A stretch of 64,000 bases of DNA from Phlebotomus papatasi (GCF_024763615.1 NC_077223.1:108686627-108750626), one strand, 5' to 3'. Positions 32,433-45,406 are shown, numbered from the stretch's first letter. Numbers and translations: made by a program. Notes: generated by a model not told the origin, from the letters alone.

Positions 32433-35175
32433 TTAATTCTTTAAATAACTATATTTTTAGGTAATAAAAGTCCAACATTTCGAGTTCCACATATGTGCTC
32501 TATCCAGTGGAATCATATACAAACAATCTTTAAAATTTGTTAATGAAAATAAGAAAATATTATGAAATTTAGTTTTTGAAGCCGTCTCCTGAAAAATGCT
32601 GAAATCTGACATCCGCCATTGTAATATTCAATGTGCGATATATAATATGAACAATATTTCGAATGAAATAATATTTTCTAATTTACTTTAATAAAACTTG
32701 AATTTTTACAAAAAACAGCGAGAACTTTTTGGTACATCCAATATGATAGATATCCTGGTGATTTAACTATTCAAAAGTATTCTGACATATAAAAAACTCA
32801 TTCTTTTTTAAATCAAAACTTTAATTCGACGTTTTACTGATAATTTTTGTTAATGATCAAGTATATTTTTCACTGACCAAATAAATTTTTTACAGACCGT
32901 TTTTACTAAAATATTTATTATTTATATATAATAAATATAATATTTTACCCAGGATTAATATATTTTTTGTTTGCATTAATCTTAAATGTTACTTCTCTTT
33001 TTCTTTTAAAGATTTACATTTTTACTGACTAAAATTTAATATCTTACTGATTATTTTTAATGCTGATTTATTTTTTTGACTACAGGTTTTTATGAATAAT
33101 TTATTTGCAATTCACAATATCATTCATCTTAAATCTATGTGTTTAGCAACTCTACAAATGAAGGTCGTCCGATGGAAAATCACATTAAAGGGAGAAATAA
33201 AGAAGTAAAACCGTTCTGCAATGTTGATTGTCTCACGGGAAATTTTCATCGCTTATTCTTCTTTGGATGTGAGAATGTGGGAGAAAGGTGAAAGGACTTA
33301 TGAATCTATAGATGTGGAAACAAACGATTCAGTTTTGCTGATAAAGACTATTTGCTTGGACCGAAAATCCCCCCAAAGGCTGAAGAGACAAAATAATTAA
33401 CCATTATGGAGAAAAAGCTCTAATGAACTTGAGTGGCGTAAATTTCCAAATGGACCCCTCGAGCTTTTCCCGGCGGAAAATCCCACTCAAACAGTCAGAT
33501 GGAAATTGTCAAGAAGTTCCCTCGCTTACGACTTAGAGTCTGGATGGCAGTGATTTTAATTCAAACGACTTGAGCGGGGATAATAAACAGCCAGGGAGAT
33601 GGAGAAGACAAGAGGATTTTGAGGTATTTGATTGCTTTCTGCAAAAATAAATCTCCGAAGTGGATGGTATTGGAGAATAATACGGTTATTTTGCAGAAAA
33701 AAAAATAACCAATCACCTTTTGTGCCGGTGGAAAAGCTCTTGCGTGAGCTTTCCAATCAAAATTTTTTTATCGCTGAGCAAATAATTGAAAAGTTACGTG
33801 CTTTAGTGCTTGGATTGAATGTTGTGGTTCCGTTGATTTAAATGAGCGTGAACATAAATAATGAATCTATCGATATTTCCAATAAATCAACCAAATTGCT
33901 GGTCATTTCGTCCAGGAGTGTTCTAAATGATTTTCTCACATGACAAAATAAATTCCTAAATTCATCCACTTTGGGTCTATTTTTTTGGAGCCATTGTTAT
34001 TACAATAAAAATGCCTTGAGGATGTAACTTCACGTGTCCAGGGAAAATGTTGTAAAGTAATATTTTCTCAAAATTAAACCGAAATATCTGGCTTTCAGTG
34101 CAATTTCCGAATGGCACTGACATGCTTTTGTTGGGTGTATTTGCCATTAGTGAGAATTTGCACAACAGCAATTTCATTGTGGCTTTCCATAAGCACAGAC
34201 CACAAATTTTCCAGCCATGGCTCAACAGCGCCCGTCTCCGCATATTTGTGATATGAACTAAATGGATTCACCACGACAGTGGAAGCTGAAGAGGCATCTA
34301 GAAGGGAAAGTTCCCAAAAGCTCCACTAAAGTCACAAATTATTTCCTAAATTCATTTTACTCTCCCTTCTCAAATTCACAAGACCATCCAGGAGGGAAGA
34401 TATTAAAGAAATAAATTTATAGAAAATTATATTGCTATTACATTGAAAACATATAATCTTTCAAAATTGCTTTTAAATTTTCCTTGAAAAAAGCACGTGG
34501 TACTAACAGATAGTCTTGAGATCGATTCAAATAATTCTTTCTATTAAATATGAAAATTTCCAATTTTAACTTAAGCCTAATATTCCCCACAAGAATTTTA
34601 TTAGTACACACATGTTCTAAAAATTTATCACTACTCCGCGGAACTATTTATCTCTCACAAAAGCTTCAAAACGGCAATGTTTACAACGACTTAAGTTTTA
34701 CAGTTCTGATTAACAAGAAAGTAACTATATAAATTGCTTTAGTACAGACATTGACATCTGAGGAATATTTAAATCAATATTTGACATTGGATTTTCTATA
34801 CGCTCTGAAGAGCTTTAAAAAGAACTTTCATAACGGCTTACAATTTCAAAATTTCAATTTATAAGATAATTAATATGAATACATTTAGTAAAAACATGTG
34901 CTAAAGATTTATAAGTAATTGACATTTTAATAAATTATCTCACACAAAAGGTCCAAAACAGCAATACTTACGACGCTATGTTGGAAATTTCATTTTGTAG
35001 GAGTTTTGTCCATAAGGAGATTTAGTACAAACATGTGCTAAAGATTTAAATAAATATTTAATATTGTAACATCTAACGTTTTAAAAAGCTTCCATATAGT
35101 AACATTCCTGATGTCTTGAAGTATTATAATTTTAGGTTTTAAGATATTTTTGTCGTGACTTATTCAGTACAAATA
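32433..35175. other. Long unique non-coding stretch
   Basis: AT-rich at 32433-33120, then low-repeat DNA of more balanced composition (33150-34400) without a supported exon; overlapping opposite-strand frames at 33556-33841 are dismissed. Confidence 0.45.
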
Positions 35176-35488
35176 CAGTGCCCGCTTTGTAATCCGGATG
35201 ATTGGGAGACAATATGACAGATGTCCGCTTCGTAATCCGGAAGGATTTTTTGAATTTGTTCTACGTCTCGAAAATATAATACAAGATTTTTTTGAAGAAT
35301 TAGTACAAAAGTATTAAAGAAGATTAAAAAGACATAATTAGACAATTTTCATTTATTAAACAAAAACCTTACAGGATAAGTCATTTTCATTGTTAACACA
35401 CATGCATACATAACCTCAAAATTCATTTAAATGTAACCGTCGAGAACTCGTCCGGATTACGGCGATCCGGATTAGAGAGCGGGCACTG
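35176..35488. mobile_element. CAGTGCCCGCTTTGTAATCC element, copy 2
   Basis: 313 bp, TA on both sides, ends CAGTGCCCGCTTTGTAATCC and, inverted, CAGTGCCCGCTCTCTAATCC. A close relative of 16537-16864. Confidence 0.85.
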
Positions 35489-36412
35489 TATGTACTAAAT
35501 AATTTACAAGTACTCGACATTTTGATCTTTTGACAAAATTCTGAGGGTTTAGTGTTTAACATCAAATCTGGCTCGTACAGAAAACTGGGCCATTCTCAAT
35601 GGACTGTCTTTTAACTCTAAAAACTCATAGACCTTTATTATCTCCAGGAGACCCTTATCAGAACACTCAGTCGCACTTTTGATTCCTGGACTCAGGATGC
35701 GTGGACTTCTGGTTCCGAGAACTCACTCGAACCATAAGTTTTATATGAAATCTAAAAAAAACAAAAATTTTCTGAGTTAAGGAAACTTATAATTTAGTAC
35801 TTTGGTTTTAGTACTAAATCTTTTGACTATTCCAAGGTTTTTTTGTCACTTATGGATTAAGTAAATGTATGTACTAATCGATTATATTGGTTTTAAAGTT
35901 CTAAAATTATTTAGATTTAGTGTTAAACATTGCAATTTTGAAGGATTTTTTGCCACAAACAGCTTGTAATAAATCTAAAGCTTATATATAGTCATCCACA
36001 TTGGTATTATTAAAATACTTTTATTAAAACATAAACATTTTATTAAATGGATGTTTTTAAATTCGTTTACCGCGAAAAATTATGCAAAGTAATAGAGAAA
36101 TTCATGATCCATACATTAGCTGAAGTGCTGCCAATGATATAACTAGAGAATTTAATATTAATTATATGAATTAATAGGTTGGCAATTATTTTCATAATAT
36201 GAATAATTACAGATTGGTTTTAATCACAAACATCAAAATTATTCTAATGGGAATATTTTATAAAAGATCCCTAATATCGCATACAATGAAAACTTCAATT
36301 TAAAATTGAGCCAATCTATGTGGAAATTTGAAATTAAATAATTTATTCTAGTTTCTCTTTAAAGGTAAAAAGAGAGTAGCAAGTTACATTCCCTCATGAA
36401 TTGTGTGGTGGA
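35489..36412. other. Non-coding stretch upstream of the cuticle cluster
   Basis: No repeat or exon seen; probably includes regulatory DNA of cuticle gene A, but I cannot point to sites. Confidence 0.4.
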
Positions 36413-36451
36413 TATAAAAGTTGAAAGAAACTCAGTGAAGTCATTCAGTCA
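36413..36451 (+). promoter_or_regulatory. Core promoter of cuticle gene A
   Basis: TATAAAA at 36413-36419 and an arthropod-type initiator (TCATTCAGTC, 36441-36450) about 30 bases downstream. The TATA context differs from that of B, C and D. Confidence 0.75.
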
Positions 36452-36519
36452 TCGAGGTGTCTTCAAACTGTAAACAGTTCTAAAGAATTCTTCTACAAAA
36501 CCTTCTCAAAATCCTCAAA

Positions 36520-36936
36520 ATGAAGTTCATCCTTGCCGTGGCCCTCTGCATTGCCTTCGCCGTTGTCCTGGAAGCAGGAATCCCAATCAGCCACACGATG
36601 AGGCATGATGACTTTGAGCCCATCAAGGAGGACTGGGTAAGGACTCTCTTCAAGGATCAGGATTATTCCTAAGAAGATTTTAACAATTGAATTTTCTTTC
36701 AGCACATTCCCAGCTACGAGTACAAGTACGGAGTCCAGGACCCCAAAACCGGAGACCACAAGGAGCAATGGGAACATCGTCATCATGACATAGTCAAGGG
36801 AGGATATATGCTCCATGATGCCGATGGCACGAAGCGTATTGTAGAATACACTTCTGATCCCAAGACTGGTTTCCATGCCATCGTGAAGACTGAAGGACAC
36901 GCCAAGCATCCACTGATCTACGGAATTGGTCACTAA
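36520..36936 (+). CDS. RR-2 cuticle protein A
   Basis: Secreted structural cuticle protein, 116 residues, in two exons: 36520-36636 and 36703-36936, with a 66-base GT-AG intron in phase 0. Residues 1-19 are a signal peptide (MKFILAVALCIAFAVVLEA), cleaved before GIPIS. Exon 2 is almost wholly an RR-2 Rebers-Riddiford chitin-binding domain: YEYKYGVQDPKTGDHKE from residue 44, VKGGYMLHDADGTKR and EYTSDPKTGFHAIV to about residue 100, with aromatic residues (Y46, Y48, Y88, F96) expected on the chitin-facing surface. It ends HPLIYGIGH. RR-2 proteins usually belong to hard cuticle. It is small for the family, with only a short N-terminal linker and no long repeat extension. It is the first of three co-oriented genes. 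Its leader matches B and C, but its TATA region is different. Confidence 0.93.
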
Positions 36937-37221
36937 ATCCTGCGCCTGAATTTGAAATTGTAAACCGTTGAAGACAAATCATTTCTCCTCCAAGAAATCT
37001 TTTTAAATTAATTTTTTTCAAAACATTTTCTAAAAAAAGAAAAAAATATAAGCTGTGTGCAATTGAAAGAAAAAGCCTGAGGTTTTTAATAGTGTTATGA
37101 AATTTTAAAATTATTTTTAAACATAGAACAGGATTAGGGTAGGATTCTGCATGTCGAAACTTAAATATTTCCTTTAAAATATTACTATTCCATTTATTCA
37201 TTGGACGAATTCGAGACTAAT

Positions 37222-37312
37222 AGAACAGCTGAAAAATCTGCAGCTGCCAAGTCTCGAACCCGAGACTTCATAGTCATAGAGCCATTACTCTATTCACTGA
37301 TTCACTTGCTCG
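37222..37312 (-). repeat. tRNA-like SINE head, degenerate
   Basis: On the minus strand, CAGTGAATAGAGTAATGGCT resembles an A box, and GGGTTCGAGACTT, about 30 bases on, a B box. No long body or tail is evident; a functional tRNA is unlikely. Confidence 0.4.
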
Positions 37313-38026
37313 GCTTGTTGTTTCCGCCTGCAATGAACATCGTTGTCATTCGTTGATGTACCGGTTGCTCACATGAATTTTAACCTTAAGCGTAAATGAG
37401 CGCAAATTGCTTATTTTTTTGACTTTTCTTTCCCTTTAGACGAGGGAAACTTAAGATAACGGCTTTAGGGATATTTTGCGATAATTTCGCGTCACAACAA
37501 TATGTTGACACTCGAATGAGACGCTTTGAAATTCGAACTGGAAGTGTTTGTACTACAGCGAAATGAGAAGCCAAACTTTCCGTAGATTTTGAAATATTCG
37601 GAAATCTATTTGAAGATCCAAAAAAGACACTTTCCTACTTTTAGATAATTCTGCAAGGTGGCTGAGATACATCCTGTTCGAATTTCGAAGTGTTCAAGTG
37701 TCAAAATGTGATGGTCTTCACATTGTTGTGAGGAAAAAACAGAACAACGATGCTTACTATTCTTGTCCCATTACTTAATCACTCCATAATCACTGAGTAA
37801 CTCTTTTGCCAGTTTTTCAGTGTGATATTTGATAAATTTTCCCTACCTTGTTCGAAAATTTAGTATGAAAATTCGAAATTGAATTTGAATTCTTCGAACT
37901 TCAACGAATTTTTGTGCAAATAGAGTTAAATTTACATTTTATCCAAGACACTATTGGAGAATCAAAATCTACTTGTGTTTAGGCTCTTTCTGGCTTTCGA
38001 AACCGATCTTCGAATGCATTTTCTCT

Positions 38027-38171
38027 TATGGCGTCAACACACTAGAAGCAATTTTCGTCAAAATATCCTTTTTTTAATTCGACATTTCTACCTACAGTGA
38101 TAGAGGAAATTTTATTTAAAAAAATTTTTTTTACTAAATTATCATATATTGCTCCTAGAGTGTACACACCT
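38027..38171. mobile_element. GTCTACACACTAGAAGC-family element
   Basis: Left GGCGTCAACACACTAGAAGC, right TTGCTCCTAGAGTGTACACA (diverged), 145 bp. Confidence 0.6.
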
Positions 38172-38917
38172 CTAGGCAAACTGCTGTTGTAAATACGATG
38201 TATGCGGAACTTGTTTAGAATTCTGTGATTGAAAATGGTGAAATGGTTAAAGTTGTGTCATTCTCAAATAACTTTGTAAATTTCGTCATTAGAAAGTTTG
38301 TAATGTCAAATTATTTGTTTTTATGCAAAAAGCTTAATGTTTAGCGTAGCAGAAGCTAGGAAAATTGTATAATAGTTTATTTTAATAATGTCATCATTGC
38401 AAATTTTAGTACAGCATGATCTCTTCTGAGTGGGAAGTTACTCACTTTAATAGTAGGAAGACAAAGTGTTATGTAATTTGTAATAGTGACATATACAAAT
38501 CAAATCTCGATTATAATTGATTGATGTAGTTCATTCAAAATTCATAATAACTTCCCTCGCCTCCCACCTATTCTCACAGCAATTGGTGTAATGAATGTAT
38601 GCTAAACACTATAAAAATTTATAGGAAGGAAATATTAATTTCACAATTCGTGTAAAATAATTAGGTCGAACAAACAACATTCAGCTTTAAAGTTATTTAC
38701 CTAAACAATATTAAAATGAGGAGGAATTCCAATTATTTCATTTCTTGATTTCTTTTCGATACACATATTTTGTTCAATAAATTAAAATTGCCTTGAACTT
38801 GAATTAATAGAAACCCATGCTACATTATTTTTCCAATTTTTTCTCAAATCTTAAATACTATTTTTAATTTGATTTTAAAAGGGGGAAGTGGGATTTTTTA
38901 AATGGAATTGAGTCATA
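38172..38917. other. Non-coding stretch
   Basis: Nothing recognised. Confidence 0.4.
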
Positions 38918-39817
38918 TCGTCAGTTAAATCAACATTTGTCGTAACTCCCTTTTGACAACTTTTCAGGAAACGAAATTTTCAATTCAATATTATTTTTCT
39001 TAAAAATGAGCCCCGAATACGATACTTTTGAGTCAAAATAATAAAAGTGACACTAATAAACTGTAAGTTAACACGAGAGAATCTTTATAAAATTATTTAA
39101 AAGCTGCAATATTGAGAAATATGCTCGATGAAACACATTAAGATTTTATCGTAACTTCCATCGTTTATAAAGCCGTAACTTCCAATGTATGGAGATCTTG
39201 GAAGTTACGACAATTTTCAAAAACACATTATATCAATTTGAATTATTCTAGTGATAATAAGCGCCTTGATTTGACTAAATTAGTCAATTAAACTGTTATC
39301 CCTGTCCCTAAAAGCTTTTATTCCGTAACTTTTATTGAATAAATATTGTGCGCCGTGTCGTTTGTTTTGTTTGGAATTAATGACAGATGGGCAGGGATTT
39401 TTCCTCACTTCTTTCTTGCAAATATTGAATTAAAATAATTTAATGTTGCATTATTCGCACGGTCTTTGGACATTTGGAAGAGTTTGTGAACGTTTTATTG
39501 AGAAATATTACATTTTTGCTGCAGATTACAAGCCATGCAAAACAGCAAAAAAAAGTTACGACAAATGCTGATTACTAAAAATTTTGTATGGAAATTTGTC
39601 GTAATTTCCCCAAAAATGGAAGTTACGACAAATTCTGATAAATTTTTCTTAATAAAGGGCACTTACGATATTTTTTGTTTAAAATAATTTTTATTGGGCT
39701 TATAAAAGTTTCTTTTTCACAAGTGCGTTTAACAAACAAAATTAAGCTGATTCCAAATATGTATATATCCCAAAATCGCAAAAATGAAGTTACGATAAAT
39801 GCTGATTTAACTGACGA
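38918..39817. mobile_element. TCGTCAGTTAAATCA element, 900 bp
   Basis: Ends TCGTCAGTTAAATCAACATT and, inverted, TCGTCAGTTAAATCAGCATT; TA on both sides. Inside, GTTACGACAAATGCTGAT-type phrases and their inverse recur several times. No coding frame. Confidence 0.75.
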
Positions 39818-40172
39818 TATAATGATGTAATTTAGCGTCTCAATCTATATATAATAGGACAAAATTTAAATATTATATAATTTATAATAGGAGAAAAATA
39901 CCAATTTCAAAGCTGCCCCAAATTAAAAGCTACCCTACTTCCCCCTATTGGTTAGTAAAATATCTCTAAGATTTTGAGAATCAAAATCTGATTAGATTTC
40001 AGAGCAAATATGAAAGCTTTTTGGGTTTTAACAAAAATATTCAGAATATTCATTATTACTATATGGCATTTTCCTATTGCAAATATTTAATGAAGCGAAT
40101 GGTTCATTCCTGTTCTTACCCCTTCTTCCACATTCCATTAACAATTTCTTTAGTTCATTTTAAGAAGAGGGG

Positions 40173-40211
40173 TATATAAACCAAAAGGTATTCAATGGAA
40201 GTCATACAGTC
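40173..40211 (+). promoter_or_regulatory. Core promoter of cuticle gene B
   Basis: TATATAAA at 40173-40180, initiator TCATACAGTC at 40202-40211. The block AGAAGAGGGGTATATAAA is shared with C and D. Confidence 0.8.
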
Positions 40212-40280
40212 ATCGAAGTGTCTTCGAACAGTAAACAGTTCTAAAGAATTCTTCTACAAAACCTTCTCAAAATCCTCAAA

Positions 40281-40690
40281 ATGAAGTTTATCCTTGCCGT
40301 GGCCCTCTGCATTGCCTTCGCCGTTGTCCTGGAAGCAGGAATCCCAATCAGCCACACGATGAGGCATGATGACTTTGAGCCCATCAAGGAGGACTGGGTA
40401 AGGACCATCTTCAGGATTTACTCTTGGAAGATTTTAACAATTGAATTTCCTTTCAGCACATTCCCAGCTACGAGTACAAATACGGAGTGGAGGATCCCAA
40501 AACCGGAGACCACAAGGAGCAATGGGAGCATCGTCATCATGACATAGTCAAGGGAGGATACATGCTCCATGATGCTGATGGCACGAAGCGTATTGTGGAG
40601 TACACTTCCGATCCCAAGACTGGTTTCCACGCCATCGTGAAGACTGAAGGACATGCCGAACATCCATTTATCTACGGAATTGGTCACTAA
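40281..40690 (+). CDS. RR-2 cuticle protein B
   Basis: Secreted chitin-binding cuticle protein of 116 residues. Exons 40281-40397 and 40457-40690, with a 59-base phase-0 intron. The signal peptide and exon 1 product are identical to A. The RR-2 domain is identical to A except GVEDPK in place of GVQDPK; the tail reads EGHAEHPFIYGIGH. A likely polyadenylation signal AATAAA is at 40791-40796. The intron and most of exon 2 match gene D, on the opposite strand about 7 kb away, almost base for base. Reading through the intron gives an 88-codon open frame, which is an artefact; the GT-AG splice restores the domain. Confidence 0.93.
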
Positions 40691-40987
40691 GTTCCTTGTC
40701 ATGGACTGAAGTATCTCTCCCGCAGAAGACAAAGCATCCATTTCTCTCCATAAATTATAATCTCCAATACTCGTGATATTATTAGTTGAAAATAAACAAG
40801 CAATTGTTATTCAATCAATTGATTTTCTATATATTCGCATGGTCTTGTGTAGTAATTGATGAAAAGAATAACCATCTCATTTACAAGAATACTTTCGAGG
40901 TATTTATTTTGTAACTTAGGAAATGTGAGTTTTTTTGCCGATACTTAAAGAAAAAAATAGATAGAATTTTCTTTGTTGGAAAAATTA

Positions 40988-41013
40988 GGTGTGATTCCTT
41001 CTAATCACACCTA
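40988..41013. repeat. Short palindrome AGGTGTGATT
   Basis: AGGTGTGATTCCTTCTAATC followed by ACACCT: a 10-base inverted repeat that matches the left terminus of the element at 62253. Confidence 0.6.
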
Positions 41014-41287
41014 TTTTTATATCTTGAACCTAATTCTTGAAAGATGAATTTGAAATTTTGAACAATATTTCGTAAAGATGCCTAGCCCTTCTAGACCGAA
41101 AGGCCGTAAGCTTTAACGGATATTGACTATTAGTCATTCGATAAACTACTTATAAAATGATCTTAATGGCTTTAGCACACATTTTAAACCAGCAAAATTT
41201 CAAGAAATCAAGATTCACGCCCCCTTCGTTATTAGTTCTTCCACTATAATTAAGTCTCTCCCACTATTTCGTACTCTTCTTCTTCTT

Positions 41288-42797
41288 TTAACCCTTTAAG
41301 GACGATTGGAACACCGGTATCCCATAAAGAAAATAATTTTTCCTGAGTACCTAAAGTGATTTTTTTCTTATGTCTGTACATAATTGTAAAGTAGAAAATT
41401 GAGGAAATCTAGAATATTTTTTGCAAGTCTCTAGCTATTTGCTATGTAGTAAATATTTAAGTTCAAAAATGGCGAATTTTTAAATTCTCAAATTCATAAT
41501 TGATTTTATTTATTTTTTATACTTCCAATTTTTTTTAAGCAAAACCCTTTTGGAAATAAAAACTACAATACTCATACGTAATATTTTTCATTAAAGCGAA
41601 AAATATTATTCATTGGTATTGTCAGAAAAATTACTTAAATTTTTGGGCTAATTTTGTCCCTATCGTTCATAGAAGCACAAAATACACCGAATCAGACTCT
41701 GTTGGACTTTTCAAGGTTAAGTGTAGGGGAAAGTGACCATGCTTGATACGATCCAAGCTTGATAATAACTATTTTTTTCCTATGTTAATCAATAGTTATG
41801 ACTCATCGCAATATATTTCAACAGCTGGTGCTAAGCCTGACATTTCCTAAAAAAATTAGGATCCTAGCTCTTTTTTCCTAGTTTCAGGAAGCAAAAATCA
41901 AAAATAGGCACAAAACTGTAATTTCGATACATGATATTTCATAAGTATTTCTTAATTAATGTCGCTGTTCACGAAAACTACTATCATAGGCACATAGAGG
42001 GGTCATCAGTACTAATATTTATGTAAAAATATTTGTACTTGGTGGACACTGTTTTTGTGGGTGGTTACAAATTCAAAAATTCTACTTGTGTCCATCCTAT
42101 ATTTTAAGAAGGGTCCATGAATGATAATTTTAATGTGGCAACTATATCATTAGATGTTATTCTTTCATAATTACACATTTTGCAATCCGCCAATTTTACC
42201 GACAATTGACATAATCTTCAACCCTGTTGCCTAAATTTTAAGGTTGCAGAGTGTCATTTTCATAGACTCAAAGTGAAAAAATGGTTTTCGCTAGCGCCCT
42301 AATGTCATAAAAACATGGCTTAGAAAAATTACATAAAGGTGATTTTAAAACTAATAACCAGTCGTACAAACGATTTAAGCAGATAGATTAGAGTTTCGTC
42401 TAAATATTGATGTGCAATTTTTTGTATCCGGTGAATTTTTTGCAGTGAAAATGTGCCTCCGAATTGTCGAATCAATTATTATACAGGAAGGCCCCGGACC
42501 CAACTTGTATAAAAATCGCTACTGAATTTCCATTTTCTTCTTGAGGAAAATCTAAGGATTTCCAGGAACCATTTGAGGTTGGATTATGAACCTAATAAGT
42601 GAGACATTTTTTTGTCATAGTGGAAGAATCGCTTCGGTTTGTGTGTTAATCAGAAAATAATCACAAACCTTGGACTTTATTTTACAGTATCAAGCATGGT
42701 CACTTTCCCCTAAGACTTATCATTGATTATGTTTCTCAGTTTATCTTTTATTATTGGTTTTCAGTCCGTAAAAAGTGTCTCGTTGTTAAAGGGTTAA
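41288..42797. mobile_element. TTAA-flanked CCCTTTAAGGACGA element with nested insert
   Basis: TTAA followed by CCCTTTAAGGACGATTGG at the left and, inverted, TTAACCCTTTAACAACGAG at the right. About 520 bp once the nested 41726-42710 element is removed. piggyBac-type target site. Relative of 2516-2655. Confidence 0.7.
41726..42710. mobile_element. GGGGAAAGTGACCATGCTTG element, nested, 985 bp
   Basis: Ends GGGGAAAGTGACCATGCTTG at both sides (inverted), TA flanks. The longest family member in the window; no long reading frame. Confidence 0.8.
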
Positions 42798-43528
42798 ACA
42801 TCACATCAAATTTTATTTAGTTCAATCTAAATTAAGGTGCGAAAGACTGAGATGGACAGGACATGGAATTATCCTAATCTGAGAGATGTGCTGGAGCTAG
42901 AAGTAAAAAAAAATGATATTCATTCTTATTTTCACTTTTTAAATAAAAAACGCTTTGTGTTTTTTTTTTATTTAAAGACGTTCTGATTTTTCGTAATTTT
43001 CGAAAATGTTTTAGTTCAGAAATTACTCTGGCGAACATTTCATCTTTCTGCGTCACTGATCTTCAAACATAAATTCTAACGTTTTAACAAGATTATATAT
43101 GAACCCTCTATGGACAAGTAGAAATCATTAACCCAAGATCAAAAATATTTTTTGACTTTAAAAGGTTATTTTATCTAAAATATTAAATAATCAGAAAAAA
43201 TATGCTTTTTGTTTTAAGGACATGGCTGTCTCACTTGTTCTTAAAGGATTTAATAGATTTAGTAAAAGAATTTCTGGACCATAGATATTTGCAAAAATTA
43301 TGTTTCTTTGATGGTTTATTAAATCTTAAATGCATTAGATAAATTAGCAGTAAAAAGTTAAAATTGAGTAGTAACAAAAAATTTTGAAACAGTGATATTA
43401 TCGTCCAAATTTTGGCAAAGGGAAAATAAAAGGCTTTTCATTCTATCTATAACAATTTTAAACGTTAAATATATAAATTAGACCCGTTTTTGTAAAGATT
43501 TAAGCTTTCTACTGACCATGATTAGATA
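42798..43528. other. Non-coding stretch
   Basis: Nothing recognised. Confidence 0.4.
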
Positions 43529-43961
43529 GGGTAAGTGTGCCAAATTTCGGCATAGTTGCATGCAAGCGACAAAGTCTCATGTTTGAAATGAAATATTTTT
43601 AATGAAAATTGAATATTTTCTCTTTTGTTACTCTTTAAAAGGAGTGTTGCTTGGAACCTTGCAGTTAGTTTATCATCTTTATTTTCTTTAAAATCATTCT
43701 TAATACATTTTAAAATGAATAAAAATGTAGACATAGCATTGGTGGTCTATTTCGGCCACCTTCTTCTCATAGTTCCCCTTGCCCTTCCAGAATTCTTTTA
43801 ATGTCTTTTTTAGATCATCTTGCTCGTCGAAGCAACATTTTTTGTTATTTTTTTGCTTTGTGCAATCTCAAGAGAATGCAAAAACTAAAAATTCATGGAA
43901 ATTCGAGGAACAAAAAATATGGCCGAAATTGCAAGCTGGCCGAAATATGGCACACTTACCC
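43529..43961. mobile_element. GGGTAAGTGTGCCAAATT-family element, copy 2
   Basis: 433 bp, TA flanks; the left end is identical to copy 1 (5402-5827) for the first 20 bases, and the interior is clearly related. Confidence 0.85.
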
Positions 43962-43963
43962 TA

Positions 43964-44684
43964 TTTTAATTTTTTACTGTACATTTTGAATTTTTACTGC
44001 TCGTTCTTTTTTTTTCAAATCTTAAATAACTTTGAACATATTCAAACTTAATCGCTTCGAATCGATTATGTCAAACTTAATTCCAATCTGACACAGGGTA
44101 AGGAAACCCACCCCGTTAAGACTTTACTTAACAACATCCAGCTTTGGGCACTATTTTAGGTCATAACGCTAGGATCTGATTAGGAGGTCTTAGTTAAGGA
44201 CTTGTTTTTTTCTACGGACATCAATGGCGGATGAATGATATTGTCCCTGAAAGATAGGGGTTAATTCAGGATTTAATTTACTCTTACCTGGTCAGTCGGG
44301 TTTAGAGAAAACTATAATTTTAAATTTCCTATAGAAAGACGGTTATTTGCTGAATTTTCAACAATTTATTTTGCAGTCTAAACCTTAACCCAGTTTCTCA
44401 TGATCTTGAGATTCTAAATAACAAGACTTTATTAGTGATACCTCAAAAAACAATGGACACTTTCGCCTTTAATTTCCAATTTCACTCCAAAATTTTGTTA
44501 AATTTTAATAAGTTAATAAGAAATAATAGAAATTAAGCCGTATAAACTTTTGGTCTGGGGATTGCATAATATGCTATAGACACCACAATCACTAAAAGTG
44601 AATGATTCGTTTTGATTCTTTCACTCCCCCCCTCTTCTATCACATTTCATCAAAGATTTCTTTAGTTCATTTTTAGAAGAGGGG
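43964..44684. other. Non-coding stretch upstream of gene C
   Basis: No repeat boundary or exon; includes the distal promoter of gene C. Confidence 0.4.
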
Positions 44685-44723
44685 TATATAAATCAAAAGG
44701 TATTCAATGGAAGTCATCCAGTC
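44685..44723 (+). promoter_or_regulatory. Core promoter of cuticle gene C
   Basis: TATATAAA at 44685-44692, initiator TCATCCAGTC at 44714-44723. The block from TATA to initiator is the same as in gene D. Confidence 0.8.
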
Positions 44724-44792
44724 ATCGAAGTGTCTTCGAACAGTAAACAGTTCTAAAGAATTCTTCTACAAAACCTTCTCAAAATCCTCAAA

Positions 44793-45208
44793 ATGAAGTT
44801 CATCCTTGCCGTGGCCCTCTGCATTGCCTTCGCCGTTGTCCTGGAAGCAGGAATCCCAATCAGCCACACGATGAGGCATGATGACTTTGAGCCCATCAAG
44901 GAGGACTGGGTAAGGACCATCTTCAGGATCAGGATTATTCCTAAGAAGATTTTAACAATTGAATTTTCTTTTAGCACATTCCCAGCTACGAGTACAAGTA
45001 CGGAGTCCAGGACCCCAAAACCGGAGACCACAAGGAGCAATGGGAGCATCGTCATCATGACATTGTCAAGGGAGGATACATGCTCCATGATGCCGATGGC
45101 ACGAAGCGTATTGTGGAGTACACTTCCGATCCCAAGACTGGTTTCCACGCCATCGTGAAGACTGAAGGTCATGCTGAACACCCTCTCCATTACGGAATTG
45201 GATACTAA
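44793..45208 (+). CDS. RR-2 cuticle protein C
   Basis: Secreted chitin-binding cuticle protein, 116 residues, in exons 44793-44909 and 44975-45208 around a 65-base phase-0 intron (acceptor TTTTAG rather than TTTCAG). The signal peptide and linker are the same as in A and B. The RR-2 domain has GVQDPK as in A; the tail reads EGHAEHPLHYGIGY, the only member ending in Tyr. AATAAA lies at 45318-45323. It faces gene D, tail to tail, across about 2.1 kb that holds two inserted elements. Confidence 0.93.
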
Positions 45209-45406
45209 AGACAGAAATCTTCCAGAAAGATTCAATGATCAACAGCAGTTCCTTGGAAACACTCCAACTCTCTTCAACTCTTCATAAATTATAATTTGCA
45301 ATGCTCATAAGATTAGAAATAAAAAAAAATCAGTCAAATTCTTTTTTATATTTATTTAAAATTGTGGACAAGAAGAACAAATTCATTTCTTTATATTACT
45401 TCTCTG

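Noticed and set aside
36493..37201. Long minus-strand open frames over cuticle gene A (146 and 135 codons)
   Set aside because: They are antisense shadows of the conserved RR-2 exon; similar antisense frames appear over B, C, D and E (40418-40741, 44753-45235, 47337-47582, 51707-52060) because the exons are near-identical.
40281..40547. 88-codon frame reading from exon 1 of cuticle gene B through the intron (and its counterparts in C and D)
   Set aside because: The GT-AG intron restores the RR-2 domain; the read-through product loses it.
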